From Sphaerisporangium perillae (GTDB lineage Bacteria > Actinomycetota > Actinomycetes > Streptosporangiales > Streptosporangiaceae), in contig NZ_JALLPO010000035.1 in the NCBI RefSeq assembly GCF_023276435.1, positions 44,657 through 108,656 of the forward strand: a stretch of DNA of 64,000 bases. The letters are read 5' to 3'. How positions within the stretch are numbered: position 1 is the first letter of the stretch; every line of letters begins with the position of its first letter. Positions 38,948 through 48,049 of the stretch are shown here, one piece after another. The position numbers and the translations under genes are program-made. The notes below the pieces were generated by a model, which saw only the letters and a program-made list of their open reading frames with translations, searched no databases and was not told the DNA's origin.

Positions 38948-39931
38948 ATGAAGATCGGAAGTAGGGTTCACCTGCTCGCCGGTGTTCTCACCCTTGGAAT
39001 CGCGATCGCCGGATGCGGCGGCGCCAAGGTGGGTGAAGGCACCGGTTCAGCGGCCCCGCAGGCGAGCTCGGGCGCACCGGCGGCCGCCGGCACTGTCAAG
39101 ATCGCCATCAACCCCTGGGTCGGATACGAGGCCAGTGCCGCCGTTCTGGCCCACGTCTTGGAGAAGGAGGGCGGGGTCAAGGTCGAGAAGAAGGAGCTGA
39201 CCGAGCAGGTCTCCTGGGAGGGCTTCGAGACCGGCGAGGTCGACGTCATCGTCGAGAACTGGGGCCATCCCGAAGAGGTGAAGAAGTTCATCGACGAGAA
39301 GAAGGTCGCCCTCTCCGCCGGTTCGACCGGCAACAAGGGGGTCATCGGCTGGTACGTCCCCAAGTGGATGGCCGACCGGTACCCCGATATCACCGACTAC
39401 AAGAACTTGAACAAGTACGCGGACCTGTTCAAGACCTCCGAGTCGGGTGACAAGGGCCAGCTGCTGTTCGGTGACCCCTCCTACGTCAGCAACGAGGAGG
39501 CGATCATCAAGAACCTCAAGCTGGATCTCAAGGTCGTCACCGGCGGCAGTGAAGCGGCGCTGATCGAGGGCGCCACCCAGGCTCAGCAGCAGAAGAAGCC
39601 GCTGCTGTTCTACTTCTGGAACCCACACTGGCTGTTCAGCCGGGTCGAGCTGGCCCGCGTCAGCCTGCCCGCGTACACGGAGGGCTGTGACGCCGACGCC
39701 AAGAAGGTCGCCTGCGACTACGCGGAGCTCGACCTCGACAAGATCGTCAGCAAGAAGTTCGCTGACACCGGTGGCAAGGCCTACCAGATCGTCAAGAACT
39801 TCCAGTGGACCAACGAGGACCAGAACTCGGTGGCCAACGACGTACAGAACAATGGCCTGTCCGCCGAGGACGCCGCCAAGAAGTGGGTCGACGCCAACCC
39901 TGCCAAATGGCAGGCGTGGATCCCTCAGTGA
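38948..39931 (+). CDS. substrate-binding lipoprotein 1 of the betaine/proline-type ABC transporter
   Basis: A 327-residue OpuAC-like binding protein. The signal peptide ends in a lipobox (GIAIAGCGG), so it should be lipid-anchored outside the membrane. The mature part begins KIAINPWVGYEASAAVL and contains VDVIVENWGHP and GWYVPKWMADRYPDIT, with Trp/Tyr residues suited to a quaternary amine cage. It is 17 bp after the permease gene. A paralogue follows at 39980, separated by a strong hairpin. Confidence 0.88.
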   Translation: MKIGSRVHLLAGVLTLGIAIAGCGGAKVGEGTGSAAPQASSGAPAAAGTVKIAINPWVGYEASAAVLAHVLEKEGGVKVEKKELTEQVSWEGFETGEVDVIVENWGHPEEVKKFIDEKKVALSAGSTGNKGVIGWYVPKWMADRYPDITDYKNLNKYADLFKTSESGDKGQLLFGDPSYVSNEEAIIKNLKLDLKVVTGGSEAALIEGATQAQQQKKPLLFYFWNPHWLFSRVELARVSLPAYTEGCDADAKKVACDYAELDLDKIVSKKFADTGGKAYQIVKNFQWTNEDQNSVANDVQNNGLSAEDAAKKWVDANPAKWQAWIPQ

Positions 39932-39937
39932 CATGAC

Positions 39938-39968
39938 GACCGTGGCCCCCTGCCCGGGGGCCACGGTC
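39938..39968. terminator. 13-bp perfect stem-loop between the two binding-protein genes
   Basis: GACCGTGGCCCCC and GGGGGCCACGGTC pair perfectly around a 5-nt loop. There is no T tract, and the next gene's Shine-Dalgarno (GGAGG) follows immediately. It may stabilise the upstream mRNA or attenuate transcription into the second binding-protein gene, rather than being a simple end terminator. Confidence 0.75.
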
Positions 39969-39979
39969 CGGAGGCTCTG

Positions 39980-40918
39980 ATGAGAACGAAACAGTTCGCC
40001 ATGGCCCTCGCGATCTGCGTGATCCTGACCGGCTGCACGTCCGAGGAGCCGGGATCGGCCGCGAAAGGGTCCAAGGGTACGGTCAGGATCGCGATCAATC
40101 CCTGGGTCGGATACGAGGCGAGCGCCGCCGTGCTGGCCTATCTCCTGACGCACGAACTCGGCTACAAGGTGGAGACCAAGGAGCTGCCCGAGGCCGAATC
40201 CTGGGAGGGGTTCGAGAGCGGCGATATCGACGTCGTCGTCGAGAACTGGGGCCACCCCGAGTTGAAGAAGAAGTTCATCGAGGACAAGGGGGTCGCGGTT
40301 TCCGCCGGGCTCAACGGCAACAAGGGCGTCATCGGGTGGTACGTCCCCAAGTGGATGGCGGACAAGTATCCGGACATCACCGGCTGGCAGAACCTCAACA
40401 AGTACGCCGGCCTCTTCAAGACCGCCAAATCCGGAACCGCCGGTCAGGTGCTCGACGGCGACCCGTCCTTCGTCACCAACGACGAGGCTCTGGTCAAGAA
40501 CCTCAACCTGAACTACAAGGTGGTCTACGCGGGCAGCGAGGATGCTCTCATCAAGGCGGCCAAGGAGGCCACCGCGCGCAAGACGCCGCTGCTGATGTAT
40601 TTCTACGAACCGCAATGGCTGTTCACCGAGATCAAACTGGCCAAGATCAATCTGCCCCCTTATGCCATCGGCTGTGATGCCAGTCCCAAGAGGGTTGCCT
40701 GCGACTACCCGCCCTACCTGCTCGACAAGATCGTCAGTAAGAAGTTCGCCGGCACCGGCGGCAGCGCCTATGAGCTGGTCCGGAACTTCGTCTGGAGCAA
40801 TGACAACCAGAACGCGGTCGCCAACGACATGACCAACAAGGGCATGTCCGCCGAGCAGGCCGCAAAGAAATGGGTCGAGGCCAACAAGCTCATATGGAAG
40901 GACTGGCTGCCCAAGTGA
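39980..40918 (+). CDS. substrate-binding lipoprotein 2 of the betaine/proline-type ABC transporter
   Basis: A 312-residue paralogue of the preceding protein, sharing AINPWVGYEASAAVLAY, VENWGHPE, GNKGVIGWYVPKWMAD, the DPSxVxNxEA segment and the C-terminal AAKKWVEANK. The lipobox is VILTGCTS. Clear divergence in the middle suggests a different ligand preference or expression level after a tandem duplication. ATG 39980 follows GGAGG. A terminator-like hairpin lies downstream. Confidence 0.88.
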   Translation: MRTKQFAMALAICVILTGCTSEEPGSAAKGSKGTVRIAINPWVGYEASAAVLAYLLTHELGYKVETKELPEAESWEGFESGDIDVVVENWGHPELKKKFIEDKGVAVSAGLNGNKGVIGWYVPKWMADKYPDITGWQNLNKYAGLFKTAKSGTAGQVLDGDPSFVTNDEALVKNLNLNYKVVYAGSEDALIKAAKEATARKTPLLMYFYEPQWLFTEIKLAKINLPPYAIGCDASPKRVACDYPPYLLDKIVSKKFAGTGGSAYELVRNFVWSNDNQNAVANDMTNKGMSAEQAAKKWVEANKLIWKDWLPK

Positions 40919-40920
40919 CC

Positions 40921-40992
40921 CTCACCAGTCCTTCGGTGGCCAGGCGGTCGAGCGGGCCGTAGAGGGTGCCCGGCCCCAGGCGGACTGCCGGG
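40921..40992 (-). pseudogene. fragment of a PadR-family regulator
   Basis: On the minus strand about 23 codons read AVRLGPGTLYGPLDRLATEG, the hallmark recognition region of PadR-like winged helices (RLGPGTLYGxLDRL). Nothing upstream or downstream continues the gene. It lies between the second binding-protein gene and hsaA2 and is probably the last trace of a lost regulator. Confidence 0.5.
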
Positions 40993-41018
40993 GGCCACTC
41001 CTATGGGAGCGGCCCCCG
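40989..41018. terminator. terminator-like hairpin after the ABC transporter operon
   Basis: CGGGGGCC/GGCCCCCG forms an 8-bp outer stem, extended after a one-base mismatch by CTCC/GGAG around a TATG loop. It lies 71 bp after the transporter operon stop codon. No T tract follows, as is common in high-GC actinomycetes. Confidence 0.6.
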
Positions 41019-41180
41019 TGCTCAGTGGGTGAGCCGTGTGGGTCACAGGATCGGCTCGGCCTCGCCTACCGGCTGCCTGGTCCAGGCGCGCGCTGCAAGC
41101 CGCCGGCGAAACAGAGTCCCTTCTCGTGGACCTCGCAAAGGCCATCACCTTCGGCTTCGGCTGCGCGCGCCCGGGCCGGG

Positions 41181-42365
41181 TCAGATCATTGAGCGCATTG
41201 GGCCGTGGGGGGGTTCGATGTCGAGTTGGGTCAGGGCGGAGACGTGGAAGACGGCTCCGGGGACGTGGATGGCGTGGGTCAGGCCGACGTGGGCGTCGCG
41301 CCAGAAGCGCTGGATGGGGTTGTCCATCCGCATGGCGTTGCCACCCGACCGTGCCACGATCTCGTCCACGGCGCGCACCGCCCGCCAGGCCGCCTGGACC
41401 TGGGTGCGGCGGCCGACGGCGCGCTCGTCGAAGGTGACCTCGCGGCCGGCGGCCACGATGTCGTACATCCGCGACGCGTTGTCCAGCAGCGCCGACCGCG
41501 CCGCGGCGATGTCGGCCGCCGCCTCGCTGATCGCGTAGAGCACGTACGGATCATCCTTGATCTGGGTGCCGGTGATCTGGACGCGTCCCTTCTGATAGGC
41601 CATGTGGTGCGCGAGCGCGCCCTCGGCGGCGCCGATCACCGCGGCGGTGATGCCGAGCGGGAACGCGGCGGAGAACGGCAGGTGGTAGGTCGGGTTGGTC
41701 AGGCCCGCCTCCTTGGCCGCGGTGCCGTCGACGACCTTGGCGTACGGGATGACCCGGTGGTCGGGGACGAAGGCGTTCTCGACGATGACGTCCTTGCTGC
41801 CGGTGCCGCGCAGGCCGACCACGTCCCAGGAGTCCTCGACGATCCGGTAGTCCGACCGCGGGAGGATCAGGTGCAGCGACACCGGCGGCCGGGCCATCTT
41901 GCCCTCCTGGTCGCCGAGCATGCCGCCGAGGAAGATCCAGTCGCAGTGGTCGGTGCCGGAGGAGAACTGCCAGCGGCCGTTGAAGACGTAGCCCCCCTCG
42001 ACCGGCCGGGCGATGCCCATCGGCGCGTAGGGCGAGGCGATCCAGGTGTCCTGGTCCTCGCCCCAGACCTCCTCCTGCACCTTGGGGTCGGCGTACGCCA
42101 TCTCCCACGGGTGCACGCCCACGACCCCGGCCACCCAGCCGGTCGACCCGTCCAGGCTCGCGAGCTTCATGACGGTCTCGGCGAACTCGCGCGGGTGGAA
42201 CTCGAAGCCGCCGTAGGTCTTCGGCTGGAGCATCCGGATGACGCCGGCCTCGCGCAGCACCTTGGCGGCCTGGTCGTCCAGCCGGCACAGCGCCTCGTTC
42301 GAGGGGCCGAGCGCGCTGATCTCCTCGGCCCGTTGTGTGATCGCTTCGAGTACCCGGTTGGCCAT
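41181..42365 (-). CDS. second HsaA-like flavin-dependent hydroxylase
   Basis: A 394-residue protein of the HsaA group (acyl-CoA dehydrogenase fold) with LQPKTYGGFEFHPREF, DGSTGWVAGVVGVHPW, GEDQDTWIASPYAPMG, GLRGTGSKDVIVENAF and FWRDAHVGLTHA. It differs from the HsaA at 26666-27832 throughout and has a longer C-terminus (PHGPMRSMI). It is the last gene of the hsaE-hsaG-hsaF operon, 8 bp after hsaF. It may hydroxylate another phenolic steroid or work under other conditions. ATG 42365 follows GAAGTGAGA. Confidence 0.83.
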   Translation of the reverse strand: MANRVLEAITQRAEEISALGPSNEALCRLDDQAAKVLREAGVIRMLQPKTYGGFEFHPREFAETVMKLASLDGSTGWVAGVVGVHPWEMAYADPKVQEEVWGEDQDTWIASPYAPMGIARPVEGGYVFNGRWQFSSGTDHCDWIFLGGMLGDQEGKMARPPVSLHLILPRSDYRIVEDSWDVVGLRGTGSKDVIVENAFVPDHRVIPYAKVVDGTAAKEAGLTNPTYHLPFSAAFPLGITAAVIGAAEGALAHHMAYQKGRVQITGTQIKDDPYVLYAISEAAADIAAARSALLDNASRMYDIVAAGREVTFDERAVGRRTQVQAAWRAVRAVDEIVARSGGNAMRMDNPIQRFWRDAHVGLTHAIHVPGAVFHVSALTQLDIEPPHGPMRSMI

Positions 42366-42373
42366 GTCGTGTC

Positions 42374-43396
42374 TCACTTCTTCGCCGCGAGGGCGACTGC
42401 GATTTCGATGAGCTGGTCTTCCTGGCCGCCGACGAGGTTGCGGCGACCGGCCTCGAGGAGGATCTCGGCGCCCGGCACGCCGTACTTCTTGGCCTGGCGG
42501 TCGGCGTGCTTGAGGAAGCTCGAGTAGACACCGGCGTAGCCCATGGTGAGCGACATCCGGTCGAGCAGGCACTCGCCGTCCATGATCGGCCGGACGACGT
42601 CCTCGGCGGCGTCGATGATCTTGATGGTGTCGATGCCGGTGCGGATGCCGAGCTTCTCGGCGACGGCCGCGAACGCCTCCACGGGCGTGTTGCCGGCCCC
42701 GGCCCCGAACCTGCGGGTCGAGCCGTCGATCTGCACGGCGCCCGCGCGCACGGCGATCACCGAGTTGGCGACGCCGAGGCCGAGGTTCTCGTGGCCGTGG
42801 AAGCCCACCTGGGCGTCCGGCCCCAGCTCGGCCACCAGCGCGGCGACCCGGTCGCCGGTCTGCTCCATGATCAGCGCGCCGGCCGAGTCGACGACGTACA
42901 CGCACTGGCAGCCGGCGTCCGCCATGATCCGGGCCTGCTCGGCGAGGGCCTCGGGCGGCCGGCTGTGCGCCATCATCAGGAACCCGACCGTCTCCAGGCC
43001 GAGCTTCCTGGCCAGGCCGAAGTGCTGCACGGAGATGTCGGCCTCGGTGCAGTGGGTGGCGATCCGGCAGACGCTCGCGCCGTTGTCGGCGGCCTCGCGG
43101 ATGTCGTCCTGGATGCCGAGGCCGGGCAGCATCAGGAAGGCGATCTTCGCGCGCTTCGCCGTCGCCACCGCCGCCTTGATCAGCTCCTGCTCCGGCGTGT
43201 GGCTGAAGCCGTAGTTGAACGACGAGCCGCCGAGCCCGTCGCCGTGCGTGACCTCGATCACCGGCACGCCCGCGTCGTCGAGCGCGCCGACGACCGACCG
43301 GACGTGCTCGACCGTGAACTGGTGCCGCTTGGCGTGCGAGCCGTCGCGGAGCGAGGAATCCGTGACCCGGATGTCGAGGTCGGCGCTGTAAGGCAT
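42374..43396 (-). CDS. hsaF: HsaF, 4-hydroxy-2-oxo acid aldolase
   Basis: A 340-residue DmpG-type TIM-barrel aldolase. Motifs are [46 protein letters not shown] and the metal-binding [13 protein letters not shown]. In steroid catabolism it splits 4-hydroxy-2-oxohexanoate to pyruvate and propanal, which is channelled to HsaG. The gene follows hsaG by 19 bp; such pairs form a heterotetramer. The C-terminal communication domain is complete. Confidence 0.92.
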   Translation of the reverse strand: MPYSADLDIRVTDSSLRDGSHAKRHQFTVEHVRSVVGALDDAGVPVIEVTHGDGLGGSSFNYGFSHTPEQELIKAAVATAKRAKIAFLMLPGLGIQDDIREAADNGASVCRIATHCTEADISVQHFGLARKLGLETVGFLMMAHSRPPEALAEQARIMADAGCQCVYVVDSAGALIMEQTGDRVAALVAELGPDAQVGFHGHENLGLGVANSVIAVRAGAVQIDGSTRRFGAGAGNTPVEAFAAVAEKLGIRTGIDTIKIIDAAEDVVRPIMDGECLLDRMSLTMGYAGVYSSFLKHADRQAKKYGVPGAEILLEAGRRNLVGGQEDQLIEIAVALAAKK

Positions 43397-43415
43397 GGGT
43401 CGATCTCCCTGGTGT

Positions 43416-44318
43416 CTAGGAGCGCTCGGAGAGGATGCGCCGCGCGAAGCCCTCGCCGACCTTGGTGGCGGCGGCGGTCATGATGTCGAGGTTGCCGGAG
43501 TACGGCGGCAGGAAGTCCCCCGCGCCCTCGACCTCGAGGAACACGGCGACCCTGGCGAGCCCGCCGCTCATCGGCGTGGGGTCGTCGAACTGCGGCTCCG
43601 CGCGCAGCCGGTAGCCCGGCACGTACGACGCCACGGCGGCCACGACCTCCTTGATCGAGACGGTGATCGCCTCCCGGTCGGCGTCGACGGGGATCGCGCA
43701 GAACACCGTGTCCTGCATGAGCATCGGCGGCTCGGCCGGGTTCAGGATGATGATCGCCTTGCCCTTCCCCGCGCCGCCGATCGTCTCGATGCCCCGTCCG
43801 GTGGTGCGGGTGAACTCGTCGATGTTGGCGCGGGTCCCCGGACCGGCCGACGGTGAGGCGACGCTGGCGACGATCTCGGCGTAGGCCACCTCGGTGACCC
43901 GCGAGACCGCGTGCACGATCGGGATCGTCGCCTGCCCGCCGCAGGTGATCAGGCTGACGTTGGGCGCGTCGAGGTGGGCGCCGAGGTTGACGGCGGGCAC
44001 CACGGCGGGCCCGAGCGCCGCGGGGGTCAGGTCCACCGCCTGGATGCCGAGGGCCAGGTACTTCGGCGCGTTCTCCTTGTGGACGTACGCCGAGGTCGCC
44101 TCGAAGACGATGTCGGGCCGTTCGCCCTGGTCCAGCAGCCGGTCGACGCCCTCGGCCGAGGCGGTCAGGCCCGCGGACTCCGCGCGCTTCAGCCCGGGAC
44201 TGTCCTGGTCGACGCCGATCATCCAGCGCGGCTCGATCGCCTCGGAGCGCAGCAGCTTGTACATCAGGTCGGTCCCGATGTTGCCCGAGCCGACGATCGC
44301 GGCGGTCGCCTTGGTCAC
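43416..44318 (-). CDS. hsaG: HsaG, CoA-acylating propionaldehyde/acetaldehyde dehydrogenase
   Basis: A 300-residue DmpF-type dehydrogenase with the Rossmann motif [10 protein letters not shown], the catalytic cysteine in [21 protein letters not shown] and [16 protein letters not shown]. It oxidises propanal from HsaF to propionyl-CoA. GTG 44318 follows GAGGGTGACACA and lies 10 bp after the hsaE stop. Length matches the family. Confidence 0.92.
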   Translation of the reverse strand: MTKATAAIVGSGNIGTDLMYKLLRSEAIEPRWMIGVDQDSPGLKRAESAGLTASAEGVDRLLDQGERPDIVFEATSAYVHKENAPKYLALGIQAVDLTPAALGPAVVPAVNLGAHLDAPNVSLITCGGQATIPIVHAVSRVTEVAYAEIVASVASPSAGPGTRANIDEFTRTTGRGIETIGGAGKGKAIIILNPAEPPMLMQDTVFCAIPVDADREAITVSIKEVVAAVASYVPGYRLRAEPQFDDPTPMSGGLARVAVFLEVEGAGDFLPPYSGNLDIMTAAATKVGEGFARRILSERS

Positions 44319-44328
44319 TGTGTCACCC

Positions 44329-45129
44329 TCATTCGAATCGCGCGGTCACGGAGCCGAGTCCGGCGAACTCGGCGCGGAAGGTGTCGCCGGGCCGCGCGTC
44401 GACCGCCCTGGTGCACGACCCGGGAAGGACGACGTGCCCGGCCTCGAGCTTCACCCCGAAGGAGGCCACCTTCCTGGCCAGCCAGGCCACGGCCGTGGTC
44501 GGGTTCCCGAGGACGGCGCTGGTGTTGCCCCTGGCGATCTCCTCGCCGCCTGCGTAGAGCACGGCCTCGATGTCGGCCACGTCCAGGCCGGCGGCGTCCA
44601 GCTCGGCCGGGCTCATCCGGGCGGAGCCGAGGAGCACTCCGGCGGAGGAGGCGTTGTCGGCGATGGTGTCGGCCAGGCGGATCCGCCAGTCCCTGACGCG
44701 GCTGTCGATCAGCTCGATGCTCGGCACGACGTAGGCGGTGGCGGCCAGGACGTCCTCTTCGGTGCACCCCTCCCCCGGCAGGCTCGCCCCGAGCACGTAC
44801 CCGATCTCGACCTCGACCCGGGGGTAGCAGTACCGGCCCGCCGGGATCGGAACCTCCTCCGAGAGCACCATCGTGTCGAGCAGGTGGCCGTAGTCGGGCT
44901 CGTCCACGCCCATCATGCGCTGCATCACCGGGGAGGACAGCCCCACCTTGTGCCCGTACACCCGGGCGCCCGCGGCGAGGCGGCGCCGGATGTTGGCGAG
45001 CTGGATCTCGTAGGCGTCCACCGCGTCGATGCCAGGGCAGGTGTCCGTCAGCGGCTCGATCGGCTCCCGATCACGCTCCGCCGCCCACAGCCGTTCGGCC
45101 AGGGACGCTCGCCGCGCCTCATCCAGCAT
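44329..45129 (-). CDS. hsaE: HsaE, 2-hydroxypentadienoate/hexadienoate hydratase
   Basis: A 266-residue FAA-hydrolase/2-keto-4-pentenoate hydratase family protein: [31 protein letters not shown] (metal-binding Glu residues), [14 protein letters not shown] and [12 protein letters not shown]. It hydrates the 2-hydroxydienoate released by HsaD. ATG 45129 with GGGAGG is preferred over a frame start at 45216, which gives an Arg/Pro-rich extension without family similarity. It is the first gene of hsaE-hsaG-hsaF-hsaA2, with a perfect operator-like palindrome 110 bp upstream. Confidence 0.9.
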   Translation of the reverse strand: MLDEARRASLAERLWAAERDREPIEPLTDTCPGIDAVDAYEIQLANIRRRLAAGARVYGHKVGLSSPVMQRMMGVDEPDYGHLLDTMVLSEEVPIPAGRYCYPRVEVEIGYVLGASLPGEGCTEEDVLAATAYVVPSIELIDSRVRDWRIRLADTIADNASSAGVLLGSARMSPAELDAAGLDVADIEAVLYAGGEEIARGNTSAVLGNPTTAVAWLARKVASFGVKLEAGHVVLPGSCTRAVDARPGDTFRAEFAGLGSVTARFE

Positions 45130-45238
45130 GCGGTCCTCCCGCGTGTCGGGTCTCGTACCGCGCTCGCGCCGCGGTTCGATGGGGATGGTCAACGGTGGTG
45201 CAAAGCTTCCCGTCATGGCGTCCCGGCCGGGGCCCGCT

Positions 45239-45253
45239 TCCCGCTCAGTGGGA
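45239..45253 (+). promoter_or_regulatory. operator-like palindrome, perfect arms (TCCCGCTCAGTGGGA)
   Basis: TCCC/GGGA arms are perfect and the core is GCTCAGT. It lies between the kshB stop (45277) and the hsaE start. This is the best representative of the motif together with 9609-9623 and 49056-49070. Confidence 0.65.
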
Positions 45254-45276
45254 GCCGCGCGAGACGGGGAACGGGA

Positions 45277-46371
45277 TCAACCGTCGTAGGTGACCTTGAG
45301 CCGCTCGCTGACCGGGATCGCCTGGCAGGACAGGATCAGGCCGTCGGCCAGGTCCTGCCGGTCGAGCACCGTGTTGCGCTCCATGGTGACCTCGCCCTCC
45401 AGCAGCACGCAGGCGCACGCGCTGCAGGAGCCCTCGCGGCAGGAGTACGGCGCGTCCATGCCGGCCGCGAGCAGGACGTCCAGGAGCCGGTTGCTCCTCG
45501 GCCAGGCGACCGTCCTGGTCTCCCCGTCCAGCTCCACCTCGACCGTGCTCGCGGGGCCGGAGGCGTCGATCGGCGCGACGGACCCGGTGAACGGGTCGGT
45601 GGCCAGCGACTCGAAGCGCTCGACGTTGACGCGCGGGACGCCCAGCCGCTCCAGGGTCCGCGTCGCGAGATCCATGAAGGGTCCCGGTCCGCAGACGAAC
45701 GCCTCCCGGCCGGCGTACGGCCGGGCCAGCGTGGCCAAGCCCGCCTCGGTGGGCAGGCCCTGCACCGACTCCAGCCAGTGCACGACGGTCAGCCGCTCGC
45801 CGTACTCGGCGGCCAGCGCGACCAGCTCGTCGCGGAAGATCACCGACTTCTCGTCCCGGTTCGCGTACAGCAGGGTGACCGCCCCGGTCCCGGCGCGCAG
45901 GCACGACTTCAGGATCGACATGACCGGCGTGACGCCGCTGCCGCCGGCCAGGAGCAGCAGGTCCTCGTCGAGCGAGGCGGGGGTGAACGTGCCCGAGGGC
46001 CGCAGCACCTCCAGCACGTCGCCCTCGGTGACGTTGTCGCAGATCCAGTTGGAGGCGTAGCCGCCCGGGGTGCGTTTCACCGTCACCTTGAGCTTCTCGT
46101 CGCAGACCGGCGAACTGCTGAGGGAGTAGCAGCGCGCCGCGCCGCCCTCGCGGGTGGTGGGCACCCGGATGGTGAGGAACTGGCCGGGCCGGTAGCCGAA
46201 CCTCGCGTGGTCGCCGTCGGCGGGCTCCAGCACGAGCGAGTGCGCCTCGGCGGTCTCCCGGATCACCTCGATGACCCGCACCGCGAGCGGTCCCGGCTGC
46301 GGCGCGCGTTCACCGGCCGGCGGTCCCGGCTGCGCCCCGCCTTCACCCGCCGGCGGTCCCGGCTGCGTCAT
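45277..46371 (-). CDS. kshB: KshB, reductase of 3-ketosteroid 9-alpha-hydroxylase
   Basis: A 364-residue three-domain reductase. The FAD domain (RCYSLSSSP), the NAD domain (GGSGVTPVMSILK) and a C-terminal plant-type [2Fe-2S] ferredoxin (CREGSCSACACVLLEG plus a later Cys) are in KshB order. It passes electrons from NAD(P)H to KshA. The first ~28 residues are an unusual Gly/Pro repeat (QPGPPAGEGGA, QPGPPAGERAP) encoded by 33-bp tandem repeats. The ATG lies 4 nt after the kstD stop. Confidence 0.92.
   Translation of the reverse strand: MTQPGPPAGEGGAQPGPPAGERAPQPGPLAVRVIEVIRETAEAHSLVLEPADGDHARFGYRPGQFLTIRVPTTREGGAARCYSLSSSPVCDEKLKVTVKRTPGGYASNWICDNVTEGDVLEVLRPSGTFTPASLDEDLLLLAGGSGVTPVMSILKSCLRAGTGAVTLLYANRDEKSVIFRDELVALAAEYGERLTVVHWLESVQGLPTEAGLATLARPYAGREAFVCGPGPFMDLATRTLERLGVPRVNVERFESLATDPFTGSVAPIDASGPASTVEVELDGETRTVAWPRSNRLLDVLLAAGMDAPYSCREGSCSACACVLLEGEVTMERNTVLDRQDLADGLILSCQAIPVSERLKVTYDG
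46289..46368 (-). repeat. 33-bp tandem repeats encoding the N-terminus of KshB
   Basis: Two full units (46289-46321, 46322-46354) and a 14-bp partial unit encode the 11-residue repeat AQPGPPAGEGG. The period keeps the frame. The repeat starts at codon 3, directly behind the start codon. Confidence 0.85.
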
Positions 46372-46375
46372 GCCC

Positions 46376-48049
46376 TCACCCGCCCGTGGTCCCGTCCATG
46401 CGCGACCGCTCGGCCGCGTGCCGGGCGGCGATGTACCCGAAGACGATCGAGGGGCCGATCGTGGCGCCCGGACCGGCGTACTCGTTGCCCATCACCGACG
46501 CCGAGGCGTTCCCGGTGGCGTACAGGCCCTCGATGACCGAACCGTCCTCGCGCAGCACCCGGCTGTGCTCGTCGCACACCAGCCCGCCCTTGGTGCCGAG
46601 GTCTCCCACCTCGACGCGGACGGCGTGGTACGGCGCCTGGTCGATCACGTCGAGGTTCGGGTTCTTCAGCGTCGGGTCGCCGTAGTAGCGGTCGTACGCG
46701 CTGTCGCCGCGCCCGAAGTCCGCGTCCTTGCCGGCCCTGGCGAACCCGTTGAACCGCTCCACCGTCTCGGCCAGCGCGTCCGCCGGGACGCCGATGCGCC
46801 CGGCCAGCTCGGCGATCGTGCCGGCCTTGAACGCGATGCCCTGCTCGTAGAACTCCTTCGGGATCGGCATCCCCGGGAGGATCTGCGCGAACGGGTAGCG
46901 CGCCCGGGCCTTCGCGTCCATCACGAACCAGGCGGGGACGTGCCCGCCCGCGAGCTGGTCGTGCACGAAGTTCACGTACGGCGAGGACTCGTTGGTGAAC
47001 CGCCTGCCCTCCGCCGACACGATGATCGACGGCGGGATGCACCGCTCCGACACCAGCGGGATGGTCGCACCGGCGGGGTGCCGCACGGCCGGCATCCACC
47101 AGGCGTCGTCCATCAGGTCCAGGGCCGCGCCGAGCCGCTCGCCCGCCTGGATGGCGTCGCCGGTGTTCTCCCGGGCGCCCATGCCGAAGTCGGCCCGGGC
47201 GCCCTCGGGCAGGTACTTGGCGCGCATCTCCTTGTTGTGGTCGAAGCCGCCGGCCGCCAGCAGCACGCCGAGCCTGCCGCCGACGCGCACGGGCTTGCCG
47301 TCGCGCTGGGCGACGATCCCGGTGACGGCGCCGTCCTCGCCGGTGACCAGGTCGGTCATGGGGGTCTTCAGCCAGAGCGGGATCCCCGCGTCCTTGAGCG
47401 CCATCCGCATCCGGGCGACGAGCGCGCGCCCGCCGGTCGCCATGTGGCGGCGGCGGACCAGGTTGGAGGAGACCCGCCAGGCCGCGACGACCGAGGCCCA
47501 GCGTCCGCGCCAGGTGCGCTTGACCATGGCCAGGTCGTGGTAGTCCTTGCTGGTCACCCACAGGCCGAGCGGGCCCTTCATGCTGTTGGGGCGCTGGTGC
47601 CGCTCATCCTCGCCGAGCTTGCGGGTGTCGAACGGGAGCGCCTCGATCGATCGGCCCCGCGGCCGGCCGCCGTCCAGCTCGGGGTGGTAGTCGGAGTAGC
47701 CCTTGGTCCAGAAGAAGCGCATCCACCGGCTCTGGCCGAGCAGCTTCATCGCGGCCGGGCCGTGGTCCACGAAGGCGTCGAGCCGGGCGGCGGGCACCCG
47801 TCCCCCGGTCAGCAGGTCGAGGTAGCGGCGGATCGACTCGCGGCTGTCGTCGTGGCCCTTGGCGCGCAGCGTCGGGTTGTTGGGGATCCAGATGCCGCCG
47901 CCGGAGACGGCGGTGCTCCCGCCGTACTTCGAGCCCTTCTCGACCACGACCACCGACAACCCGCCGTCGTGCGCGGTCAGCGCGGCGGCCATCCCGCCGC
48001 CGCCACTGCCGACGATGACGAGATCGAACTCGTGGTCCCAGTCGCTCAC
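46376..48049 (-). CDS. kstD: KstD, 3-ketosteroid delta-1-dehydrogenase
   Basis: A 557-residue flavoprotein with the FAD motif VGSGGGGMAAALTAHDGG. Catalytic tyrosine regions of characterised KstDs are present: YSDYHPELDGGRPRGRS, NESSPYVNFVHD and NEYAGPGATIGPS. It desaturates C1-C2 of 4-androstenedione-type steroids before or after KshAB action, destabilising ring B. The GTG at 48049 overlaps the hsaD stop (GTGA). Gene order hsaD-kstD-kshB links delta-1-dehydrogenation with the KSH reductase. Confidence 0.93.
   Translation of the reverse strand: MSDWDHEFDLVIVGSGGGGMAAALTAHDGGLSVVVVEKGSKYGGSTAVSGGGIWIPNNPTLRAKGHDDSRESIRRYLDLLTGGRVPAARLDAFVDHGPAAMKLLGQSRWMRFFWTKGYSDYHPELDGGRPRGRSIEALPFDTRKLGEDERHQRPNSMKGPLGLWVTSKDYHDLAMVKRTWRGRWASVVAAWRVSSNLVRRRHMATGGRALVARMRMALKDAGIPLWLKTPMTDLVTGEDGAVTGIVAQRDGKPVRVGGRLGVLLAAGGFDHNKEMRAKYLPEGARADFGMGARENTGDAIQAGERLGAALDLMDDAWWMPAVRHPAGATIPLVSERCIPPSIIVSAEGRRFTNESSPYVNFVHDQLAGGHVPAWFVMDAKARARYPFAQILPGMPIPKEFYEQGIAFKAGTIAELAGRIGVPADALAETVERFNGFARAGKDADFGRGDSAYDRYYGDPTLKNPNLDVIDQAPYHAVRVEVGDLGTKGGLVCDEHSRVLREDGSVIEGLYATGNASASVMGNEYAGPGATIGPSIVFGYIAARHAAERSRMDGTTGG

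Noticed and set aside
41036..41437. Plus-strand frame around 41.1 kb (LLVDLAKAITFGFGC)
   Set aside because: It overlaps hsaA2 on the other strand, becomes Arg-rich, and shows no family signature.
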